Positions 1 through 5,262 of a stretch of DNA of 5,269 nt are shown here, piece after piece. Below the pieces are notes generated by a model, which did not search any database, was not told where the DNA came from, and worked only from the letters and a program-made list of their open reading frames with translations. This DNA is from Prochloron sp. SP5CPC1 (GTDB lineage Bacteria; Cyanobacteriota; Cyanobacteriia; Cyanobacteriales; Prochloraceae). The position numbers were made by a program, and so were the translations under genes. The stretch covers positions 1 to 5,269 of the forward strand of contig JACONB010000156.1 of the NCBI GenBank assembly GCA_014323965.1, in the 5' to 3' direction. The number at the start of each line of letters is the position of its first letter. Position 1 is the first letter of the stretch.

Positions 1-240
1 CCAAGTTCTTTGGATGCTATTCGCGTCGGGACATAGGGCATGGCATGTTTGTGAGCGTTTGTTAATTAATGGTAGCAAATCAACCACTGTGTGTCAACCT
101 CTTGATCTCCTTGATACCCCTACTCCTTCCTAGATAACCTTGATCCCCCCCAGCCGATAGGGCGGGGATATCATCCATCGCAGGTACGGCTCTTAACAAA
201 ATTTAAAAAATCAGGATTTAGTCTTTCTCGTCAGTATATA
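1..240. other. Non-coding left flank, no recognised gene
   Basis: No gene is supported here. One frame (2-133) is open to the left edge, but its translation resembles nothing I recognise. Visible structure is limited to a weak hairpin at the very edge (CCAA at 1-4 with TTGG at 10-13), three CTTGAT copies (101-106, 110-115, 139-144) in a pyrimidine-rich stretch, a GC-rich hairpin at 148-167, and an A/T-rich stretch near 196-210 leading into the promoter of the COP23 gene. Confidence 0.5.
148..167. repeat. GC-rich hairpin upstream of COP23 gene
   Basis: CCCC (148-151) and GCC (153-155) pair with GGC (161-163) and GGGG (164-167), leaving a bulged A152 and the loop GATAG. That gives seven GC pairs. 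Neither strand has a T-run after it, so it is not a standard intrinsic terminator. It could be the end of an upstream transcript or a regulatory structure about 110 bp before the COP23 start. The role is unknown. Confidence 0.4.
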
Positions 241-247
241 CTATAAT
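218..247 (+). promoter_or_regulatory. Probable sigma70-type promoter of COP23 gene
   Basis: A perfect -10 hexamer TATAAT lies at 242-247, 28 bp before the ATG at 276. The -35 is poor: TTAGTC at 218-223 with an 18-bp spacer is the best candidate. The predicted 5' leader would be only about 20 nt, and no clear Shine-Dalgarno sequence is present in it, which is common in cyanobacteria. Confidence 0.45.
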
Positions 248-275
248 TAGATTGACTGCATCGTAAGTTCGCTTT

Positions 276-569
276 ATGGGTGGGATAGCTATTATATCAG
301 GTATTGCGGCGATCGCCGCATTCACTCTGAGTGCTACACCCAGCAGTAGCAACCCTCAGGAAACCGCTCTCTTTAAATGTTCTCCAACCCAGACTACTCA
401 AGAGGTAGGGGGTAAACTGATTCCTGTGGATGTTCTCGCAACCAAAGTTTCTTTGGCTGAGGGAAAAACTGAGCCGCTACAAACTTTGATTCGCTGGATA
501 CCGGAATATTTACCGCAAGGAACAGACATTCAAACACTGTGTTCCTTAGCGTCTAATAAGTTACAATAG
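276..569 (+). CDS. COP23-family protein, 5' part of a split gene
   Basis: This is the first 97 residues of a COP23-domain protein, a family named for a circadian-oscillating membrane protein of Synechococcus RF-1; its biochemical role is not known to me. Residues 1-20 form a short hydrophobic export segment with no basic N-terminus, followed by a Ser/Thr/Pro-rich stretch. Family-like features follow: FKC with C35, a variable strand, LIRW at 71-74 and TLCSLASNKLQ with C89. ATG 276 is the only sensible start, because an in-frame TAA lies at 264-266. Reading ends at TAG 567-569, created at the junction of a 20-bp tandem duplication. Removing one copy joins this frame to 587-826 and gives a 176-residue protein with four cysteines. 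As it stands, the product would lack the C-terminal half of the domain. The family call comes from motif recall, not a search. Confidence 0.75.
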   Translation: MGGIAIISGIAAIAAFTLSATPSSSNPQETALFKCSPTQTTQEVGGKLIPVDVLATKVSLAEGKTEPLQTLIRWIPEYLPQGTDIQTLCSLASNKLQ

Positions 570-586
570 CGTCTAATAAGTTACAA
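547..586 (+). repeat. 20-bp exact tandem duplication inside COP23 gene
   Basis: TAGCGTCTAATAAGTTACAA occurs at 547-566 and again, perfectly, at 567-586. Because 20 is not a multiple of 3, the second copy shifts the frame, and its first three bases supply the stop TAG at 567-569. The flanks do not extend the match: base 546 differs from 566, and 588 differs from 568. With one copy, the reading is SNKLQSYYSSNELQ, leading straight into the downstream frame. Confidence 0.97.
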
Positions 587-826
587 TCTTATTATAGTAG
601 CAATGAGCTACAAAATTTGCGCCTTGAGCAAGGAAAAATAGCAGGGAAATCGGTAGTTTGTCTCAAAGGAGTAAATGATAAAACAGAGTGCTCCTCAGGA
701 GATACAGTGCTTTTTGATTTTGTCAGCGGTGATAAGTCTCCTAGTCAAGCTTTTAATAGGTTCGTTCCCCTAACAAGAGGTATTCACCGGAACCCTCGCT
801 TGGGTTTTTTCTGGCTATTTCGATAG
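587..826 (+). pseudogene. COP23-family protein, detached 3' part
   Basis: This is the continuation of the COP23 gene in the frame that would be read if one 20-bp copy were absent. It gives SYYSSNELQNLRLEQGKIAG, then VVC and TEC, then LFDF. That fits the usual COP23 C-terminal half: polar helix, G-rich turn, hydrophobic-C strand, a second Cys, then LFTL-like. In the restored numbering the cysteines are C122 and C132. An in-frame TTG at 617-619 is the only possible independent start and has no ribosome site, so I do not think this piece is translated alone. The last 13 residues or so (HRNPRLGFFWLFR) are unlike a COP23 end and are encoded by a terminator-like hairpin, so the original stop may also have been lost. 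Confidence 0.7.
791..810 (+). terminator. Probable intrinsic terminator overlapping COP23 3' end
   Basis: AACCC (791-795) pairs with GGGTT (802-806) across the loop TCGCTT. The 3' arm runs into six consecutive T (805-810). The stem is short but has the right polarity for the COP23 gene. It lies before that frame's stop codon at 824-826. Confidence 0.5.
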
Positions 827-836
827 ATCCACGACG

Positions 837-853
837 CCAAACCCATGGTTTGG
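837..853. repeat. Perfect 7-bp hairpin CCAAACC/GGTTTGG
   Basis: CCAAACC (837-843) and GGTTTGG (847-853) flank the three-base loop CAT. It sits just after the end of the COP23 frame and touches the left arm of the larger inverted repeat that starts at 852. It has no T-tail. Confidence 0.7.
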
Positions 854-912
854 TGGGCAATTAATGATTTAATCTGATGTTCAAGTCCCAAATGTTATTC
901 CTATTGCCCACC
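852..912. repeat. 10-bp inverted repeat around a 41-bp AT-rich core
   Basis: GGTGGGCAAT (852-861) is the exact reverse complement of ATTGCCCACC (903-912). The outer right flank, CCCTACG, makes the minus strand read GTAGGGTGGGCAAT. I recall this as the start of a common intergenic repeat in cyanobacterial genomes. The 41-bp core (862-902) is AT-rich and codes for nothing. It may be a small non-autonomous repeat element. No target duplication is evident. Confidence 0.6.
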
Positions 913-918
913 CTACGT

Positions 919-936
919 AAAACCCTGAAGGGGTTT
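919..936 (-). terminator. Hairpin, possible terminator of the kinase transcript
   Basis: On the minus strand, AAACCC pairs with GGGTTT around the loop CTTCA (936 down to 920), followed by one more T (919). It lies about 45 bp beyond the TAA (982-984) that ends the kinase remnant, where a terminator is expected. The T-run is only four bases in all. The hairpin is symmetric and could also act weakly on plus-strand transcripts. Confidence 0.4.
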
Positions 937-981
937 GATAAGTAGCCCGCAATTAATTCCCTGGCGGAGCGGAAAGGGAGC

Positions 982-1284
982 TTACCTGCATTTAAGTTTA
1001 TTCAGCTTTTTTTGAGATGGTTCGTGGTATGGCTTAATGTCTAAAGCCTTTTGGAGAGCATTTTGAGCCTCTAGGCACTGTCCTAATGTTGCGTAAGCAA
1101 ATGCCATACCATAATATGCTTCATAGTAGTCCTTATTTATTTGGATTGCCACTTTATAGTCTGCTATAGCCTCCTGATAACGCTCTGATAACCTTTTTGC
1201 ATTACCTCTACCATTCCAGGAAGGGGAGTAATTACCATGGATTTCGATAGCTGCGGTATAAGCTTTTTCCGCTTCCTTGTATTC
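982..1284 (-). pseudogene. Severed C-terminal TPRs of the kinase gene
   Basis: Immediately after the amber codon at 1285-1287 the same frame stays open for 100 residues to TAA at 982-984. It encodes clear tetratricopeptide repeats: EYKEAEKAYTAAIEI, then NGRGNAKRLSERYQEAIADY, then AYYGMAFAYATLGQCLEAQ, ending in a Lys-rich tail. The amber falls inside a TPR helix (GNILFKM, stop, EYKEAEKAY), so this is the original gene end and not a separate gene. No start codon with a ribosome site precedes it. It would be made only by readthrough or suppression of the amber. Confidence 0.85.
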
Positions 1285-2715
1285 CTACATTTTGAATAAG
1301 ATATTACCCTTCAGATACTGAGAATTGCGCCGCTCATCAATTGCATAGTCATCATTCCCTTGATTGGAGTTAATTCTAATAGCTTCCTCTACTATAGCAA
1401 GGGCGGCGTCTTTGTCTCCTTTTTCTAACAAGGCTTCCCCTTTGTTGTTCAATAGATAGACAGCTTCTGGTTCAATAGTTAATGCTTCATCGTAAACTTT
1501 AATTGCCTCTTCATATTGCCCTAAATCAGATAAAGCTAGTGCTTTGCAGTTCAAGGCTTCTACAATAAACCCCGTTTGCAAGGCAATAGCTCGCTCACAG
1601 GATTTTAGTTTGTCTTCAGAGCGCTTTAACTTACCCAGAGGATAGCCTCGCTTAAACCAAGGATATGCTAATTTGGGCCTGATTTGGAGCATTTGGTCAT
1701 AAATATCGATTGCCTTTTCATATTCTTCCCTGTCTAGGAAGCCCTGGGCTTTACTATCCAGTAAAATTAATCTAATATAAGGAATACTAATCAGGATAAC
1801 GGAAATGAATGCTATAGCAGCCACACCCCAACCCAGAAGTTTAATATTGAGGGTCTTAATCCCTTCTAAATCCTGGAGCACTGCCTTTGCTGACTGGTAC
1901 CGCTCCCTATAAGAAGAGTCTACCATTTTCTGGAGTATTTTGGCTAACCTTGGGCTACAAGACACTTTTTCCTGTTTGCAAATCTTCTGTACCGAATCCC
2001 TTGCTAACCTTTCTTGGAGCATATCTGGTAATATTCCAGTTAAAGCTTGAAGGGCGATAATGCCCAAAGCATAGATATCGCTATTATATTGGGGTCTACC
2101 TGCCTTTTGTTCTAGAGGCATATAGCCTGGAGTACCAATAGCTATGGTTTGAAGAGCAACTGTCTGACCCGGTGAGCTAGTCTGGGTACTGGTAATGATA
2201 TTAGTCAATTCCTGTTTGACAGCCCCAAAGTCAATTAAAACAAACTTCCCGTCTGATTTGCGTCGGATTAAGTTATCAGGTTTAATATCTCGGTGAATAG
2301 TACCCTTATCATGGACAAATCCCAAGATATGGAGAATATCTAGCAACATTTCCCTGACGGAGTCTTCCTTCCCCTTCAACTTATATATTTCTTTGTGAAA
2401 ACTCTCCCCCTCTATATATTCCTGGTAATTGTGACGGCGAGTCACAATCACCAAACAGAAGCTCTCTGCATAGTAAGCTAAAAGATTGGGAATTTGAGGA
2501 TGAGTATCTAAGAGCTGAAGGGTTACAGCTTCTCTTCGCAACCGCTCTTGCGCCTCAGACTCCTCCAAACCTTCTATGTTTGGTTTCAGGAACTTCACAA
2601 CGCATTGCTGATTTTGAGGTAAATTTGGATCTTTGGCGAGATAAGTGTCACCAAATCCTCCACTTGCCAATTTTTTGACTATTTGATAGCGATCGCCTAT
2701 TGTTGTTCCAAGTAT
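1285..2715 (-). CDS. Ser/Thr protein kinase with TPRs, damaged
   Basis: This is a Hanks-type kinase of the cyanobacterial membrane class. Counting the ATA codon at 2713-2715 as residue 1, it shows LGTTIGDRYQ, the glycine loop ASGGFGDTY (17-25), VVK lysine K41, helix-C E62, HRDIK with D143, DFG with D162, and GTPGYMPLEQ (194-203). A transmembrane helix lies at about 293-319, followed by TPRs that would sit on the far side of the membrane. All catalytic residues are present. Three faults stand out. No ATG, GTG or TTG occurs before L16; homologs I recall start MLGTT, where this gene has ATA-L-G-T-T. Eight residues (90-97, IVTRRHNY) interrupt the conserved LVQEYIEG hinge. An amber at 1285-1287 cuts off the last 100 residues. 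TTG at 2668-2670 opens the frame but would start inside the ATP loop. It is probably a pseudogene, or a kinase using a rare start. Its targets are unknown. Confidence 0.85.
   Translation of the reverse strand: MLGTTIGDRYQIVKKLASGGFGDTYLAKDPNLPQNQQCVVKFLKPNIEGLEESEAQERLRREAVTLQLLDTHPQIPNLLAYYAESFCLVIVTRRHNYQEYIEGESFHKEIYKLKGKEDSVREMLLDILHILGFVHDKGTIHRDIKPDNLIRRKSDGKFVLIDFGAVKQELTNIITSTQTSSPGQTVALQTIAIGTPGYMPLEQKAGRPQYNSDIYALGIIALQALTGILPDMLQERLARDSVQKICKQEKVSCSPRLAKILQKMVDSSYRERYQSAKAVLQDLEGIKTLNIKLLGWGVAAIAFISVILISIPYIRLILLDSKAQGFLDREEYEKAIDIYDQMLQIRPKLAYPWFKRGYPLGKLKRSEDKLKSCERAIALQTGFIVEALNCKALALSDLGQYEEAIKVYDEALTIEPEAVYLLNNKGEALLEKGDKDAALAIVEEAIRINSNQGNDDYAIDERRNSQYLKGNILFKM
2424..2452 (-). 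repeat. Hairpin micro-insertion in the kinase hinge
   Basis: The 24 bp at 2425-2448 separate codons for V and Q in what is normally a contiguous LVQEYIEG. They contain an 8-bp perfect inverted repeat, ATTGTGAC (2428-2435) and GTCACAAT (2441-2448), around the loop GGCGA. Including flanking bases the arms grow to 12 with one mismatch: GGT at 2424-2426 pairs with ACC at 2450-2452. The length is a multiple of three, so the kinase frame is kept. Size, palindromy and intragenic position match the small dispersed repeats (21-27 bp) described in cyanobacteria. No second copy occurs in this window. Confidence 0.75.
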
Positions 2716-2780
2716 GGGTATTATTTTAATTGTAGATGATTGTGAAGCTTTGTTATTGTAACTCTGTCTAAGGTGAGAGT

Positions 2781-2836
2781 AGATAAATGCAGATAAATGG
2801 GGATAGATGGGGATAGATGGGGATAGATGGGGATAG
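2781..2836. repeat. 10-bp minisatellite upstream of the kinase
   Basis: Three perfect copies of GGATAGATGG (2801-2830) are preceded by two diverged units, AGATAAATGC and AGATAAATGG (2781-2800), and followed by a partial GGATAG (2831-2836). The period equals about one helical turn. It occupies most of the gap between the protease stop and the kinase start, in the kinase 5' region. On the minus strand it reads as pyrimidine-rich CCATCTATCC. Confidence 0.95.
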
Positions 2837-2846
2837 GATTGTTATT

Positions 2847-4310
2847 TTACCATAAAGGAGCATCTAATATTGAGTTTAGAAGCTTTTGGGTATCCTTTAC
2901 TAGGCGATCGCCCCAAAGATGACTTTTAAGAAACTCCAAATTACCATAGCGCTGATCTAATTTTAGCACTGTTTTGGCCATAGAAATACTTTCGTCTCTA
3001 TTTCCTTGGGAGTACAAAGCAACAGCTAGAGCGAAGCGGGGTTCTAGGAGCTGGCTATCCACTGCTACTGCTCCTTTCCATTGGGCGATGGCTTCTTCCA
3101 ACTGTCCCATTTCATATCTAATTAAACCGATATTATTCATAGCTTGCCAAAATTTACCATTCAGACGGATCGCTTCAGTGTAATCTTTAATTGCCGGTTC
3201 CTTTTCTCCCAATTCAGATCGGGCTAACCCTCGGTTATAATAGGCTGAAGCTAAGTTAGGATTGAGATTAATAGCTGCACTGTAATCGGCGATCGCCCCT
3301 GGTAAATCTCCCAAACTGGACTTAGCATTACCTCGATTATTATAAGCTTCAACTAACTTGCTATCTAGTTCCAGTGCTCGGTCAAAATCTGCGATCGCCC
3401 CAGGATAATCCCCCAAATTACTTTTAACTAAACCTCGATTGTAGTACCCATAGACATAATTAGGATTCAGGGCGATGGCTTGGTTTAAATCTGCCAGAGC
3501 ACCCTGATCATCTCCTTGTTCGTACTTTCGCCCTGCTTGAATAAAGAAATCATCTGCTCGGAGCATGGTATTTGCTGCTATTCTATCAGGAGTGTTCCCC
3601 GTATCGGACCAACTTTGATAAATACTAATAGGAATGCCCAAATTAAAACCCGTCTTAATCCGAACATCAGGATTGCCTGTCTTTTGAAGTTTCGTATCGA
3701 TATCTGCTCTCCCGTGAACTCCGATTAATTCTCCCTTCTCATTCAGCACTGCACCTCCACTCATTCCGGGAAGGGTACTATTATTATATACCAAGGAGTA
3801 ACCATCCTCTAAAGGACGAGAAGCATTAGCAGTTATTTTCCCCTCAGTGAAGGTATAGATAGGACGAGTAATAGAGATAGTAATGACGGGATAACCAGCT
3901 ACATAAACCTTGCTTCCTGCTCTTGCTGCTGATCCATCCCCTATCTGAGCTACAGGATAATCTTTGTTACTAACCAACTCTAATACTGCTAAGTCTACCC
4001 CAGGTACTACTTTAATTGTCTCCCCTCCCACTCTATGTCGCTCTTCATCAGAAGTTATCACATCCACCTCTGCTCCAGGAGTAACATCGCGGATCACATG
4101 TTCGTTGGTGATAATCCTATAGGTATTCCCCTGTCTACCTACAATTATACCCGATCCGGAAGCAAAAGGGGTCTGGATTAATACAGTTATTGTTTCCGCA
4201 ATCTCCCCCACTTCTTGAGAGGATAGGGCAGTGGCAACTGAGGTGACCATCATAGGGAGTATCAACGTTGCACCCATAAGTGCTGCTGGTAAATAATTGG
4301 TAAATATCAT
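2847..4310 (-). CDS. Secreted trypsin-like serine protease with six TPRs
   Basis: A 487-residue protein. Residues 1-30 form an export signal with a hydrophobic core (LPAALMGATLILPMM) ending near ATALS. A trypsin-like domain of the DegP-like/PF13365 class follows, with a full triad: H71 in TNEHV, D106 in VPGVDLAV, S184 in LPGMSGG. Six TPRs run at about 254-457. The C-terminus, LEFLKSHLWGDRLVKDTQKLL, is a recurrent ending in cyanobacterial proteins of this type. It probably acts in the periplasm or envelope, with the TPRs binding a partner or substrate; neither is known. I chose ATG 4308-4310 because the signal peptide begins there. The frame is open to 4394, but that would add 28 unnatural residues and overlap the upstream gene. 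The start lies 10 bp after the upstream stop, so co-transcription is likely. No Shine-Dalgarno sequence is obvious. This is the only undamaged gene in the window. Confidence 0.9.
   Translation of the reverse strand: MIFTNYLPAALMGATLILPMMVTSVATALSSQEVGEIAETITVLIQTPFASGSGIIVGRQGNTYRIITNEHVIRDVTPGAEVDVITSDEERHRVGGETIKVVPGVDLAVLELVSNKDYPVAQIGDGSAARAGSKVYVAGYPVITISITRPIYTFTEGKITANASRPLEDGYSLVYNNSTLPGMSGGAVLNEKGELIGVHGRADIDTKLQKTGNPDVRIKTGFNLGIPISIYQSWSDTGNTPDRIAANTMLRADDFFIQAGRKYEQGDDQGALADLNQAIALNPNYVYGYYNRGLVKSNLGDYPGAIADFDRALELDSKLVEAYNNRGNAKSSLGDLPGAIADYSAAINLNPNLASAYYNRGLARSELGEKEPAIKDYTEAIRLNGKFWQAMNNIGLIRYEMGQLEEAIAQWKGAVAVDSQLLEPRFALAVALYSQGNRDESISMAKTVLKLDQRYGNLEFLKSHLWGDRLVKDTQKLLNSILDAPLW
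3289..3492 (-). repeat. 102-bp tandem TPR-coding repeats with HIP1 sites
   Basis: Two adjacent TPR units in the protease gene are similar at DNA level with a 102-bp period (34 codons). Each contains GCGATCGCCCC followed by a TCYCCCAAA-type stretch and ACCTCGATT (from 3289 and from 3391). They encode DLPGAIADY and DYPGAIADF helices. Recent internal duplication or gene conversion of TPR units would explain this. Confidence 0.6.
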
Positions 4311-4315
4311 AATTA

Positions 4316-4328
4316 TTAACTTAGTTAA
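4316..4328. repeat. 13-bp palindrome at the protease gene junction
   Basis: TTAACT (4316-4321) and AGTTAA (4323-4328) are mirrored around T4322. The palindrome overlaps the stop codon (4321-4323) of the upstream protease paralog and ends just before the start of the next gene. No T-run follows, so it is not a terminator. Confidence 0.5.
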
Positions 4329-5262
4329 GGTGAACAATCTCGAAAGGTAAATTAGGATTAATCCGGAGCGCTTTACTGTAATCTTTAACCGCACCTAAAT
4401 CGTCTCCCGATTTTTGACGAGCAATACCCCTATTATAATAAGCATAGGCATAGTCCTCATTCAAGCTTAGTATGCAGCGATCTGTGTAACAGAGCCCCTT
4501 TATAATCCCCTTCCTGGTATTTTCCTTCCCCTTCGATAAAATAATCATCCGCTTTTTTTCCTTCCTTGAACTTGCAATCGGGGTATTTGGACTTTCTACC
4601 GGAGTATTTGGACTTGCTACATTTCCCTTCCAACTGATATAAGTAGCGATGGGAATAGCCAAATTAAAGCCAGTCTTCACCCGAACATTGGGATTAGGAG
4701 TACTTTTCTCATTGGTGGTATCACCCCTACCGTGAACCCCAATCACTTTTCCGTCCTCATTAATAACAGGTCCACCGCTCATACCAGGTAGAGTACTATT
4801 ACTATATACCAACCCATAACCATCAGCCAAAGGAACAGCAGCATTGGCGGTTATTCGCCCCTCAGTGAAATTATAAATGGAACGAGTAATAGCTGGTGTG
4901 GGCAAAGGAAACCCAGCCACATAGACCTTACTTCCCGGAGTTGCTTCTTCCGAGGAACCCAAAGAAGCAAGGGGATAATTCTTATCACTGGAGAAATTAA
5001 CAATCGCCAGTTGTTGGATATTATAACTGTCCAGGTAATATCGCTCTCCGTCATGGGTTATAATATCCCCTTCTTCACCGGCATGAATACTTTTTACCAC
5101 ATGCTTTGCCGTTAGTACGAAATAGATCTCCCCTTCTCTTGCGATAATTATACCGGATCCTGGCGGCCCCTGACCTTCGATTAAAACAGTAATTTCTGCT
5201 GCTATTCTATTTAATTCAACAAAAAATAAAACTACGGCAATGTGCTGCTGTACTATTACCAT
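4321..5262 (-). CDS. Trypsin-like protease paralog, degraded, 5' end uncertain
   Basis: Tandem paralog of the next gene. Counting ATG 5262 as residue 1, the protease domain shows H54 (TAKHVV) and S162 (LPGMSGGPV). The segment carrying the catalytic Asp is missing: NIQQL is followed directly by AIVNFSSDKNY, where the paralog has VVPGVDLAVLEL. After a SPNTP linker, the frame is lost for about 60-90 bp and then recovered at SLNEDYAYAYYNRG. One clean TPR follows, and the protein ends at NLPFEIVHLN, five TPRs short of its neighbour. An AGGAG lies only 2 bp before ATG 5262, and the frame stays open to the right edge. MVIVQQHIAVVL looks like the tail of a longer signal peptide, so the true start may be outside the window. 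It is probably an inactive pseudo-protease or a decaying copy. Confidence 0.75.
   Translation of the reverse strand: MVIVQQHIAVVLFFVELNRIAAEITVLIEGQGPPGSGIIIAREGEIYFVLTAKHVVKSIHAGEEGDIITHDGERYYLDSYNIQQLAIVNFSSDKNYPLASLGSSEEATPGSKVYVAGFPLPTPAITRSIYNFTEGRITANAAVPLADGYGLVYSNSTLPGMSGGPVINEDGKVIGVHGRGDTTNEKSTPNPNVRVKTGFNLAIPIATYISWKGNVASPNTPVESPNTPIASSRKEKKRMIILSKGKENTRKGIIKGLCYTDRCILSLNEDYAYAYYNRGIARQKSGDDLGAVKDYSKALRINPNLPFEIVHLN
4577..4618 (-). repeat. 21-bp tandem repeat coding a SPNTP linker
   Basis: Two 21-bp units encode SPNTPVE and SPNTPIA between the protease domain and the TPR region of the degraded paralog. AGTCCAAATAC is shared by both units. The neighbouring intact paralog has only a short NTP there, so this is a local expansion in the linker, adjacent to the frameshift. 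Confidence 0.7.

Noticed and set aside
2..133. Gene end at the left edge
   Set aside because: The open frame is short and gives no recognisable motif, and other frames are equally uninformative.
603..641. ATG at 603 as a start for the 3' COP23 piece
   Set aside because: It is in a different frame from the COP23 C-terminal half and meets a stop at 639-641.
2781..2836. CRISPR-like array
   Set aside because: The units are 10 bp and directly abutting with no spacers, so it is a minisatellite.
2974..3183. Open plus-strand frame of 69 codons
   Set aside because: It lies entirely opposite the TPR region of the protease, has no family resemblance, and is an antisense shadow.
2689..3398. GCGATCGC palindromes as regulator sites
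   Set aside because: These are HIP1 octamers, abundant throughout many cyanobacterial genomes, and most here lie inside coding sequence.
3516..3728. Open plus-strand frame of 70 codons
   Set aside because: It is antisense to the protease-TPR linker, and its composition is not protein-like.
4311..4394. Longer N-terminus for the intact protease
   Set aside because: The extra 28 residues are out-of-frame reading of the upstream paralog's TPR; a proper signal peptide starts at 4310.
4851..5054. Open minus-strand frame of 67 codons
   Set aside because: It is an alternate frame of the degraded protease, whose own frame encodes recognisable protease motifs there.
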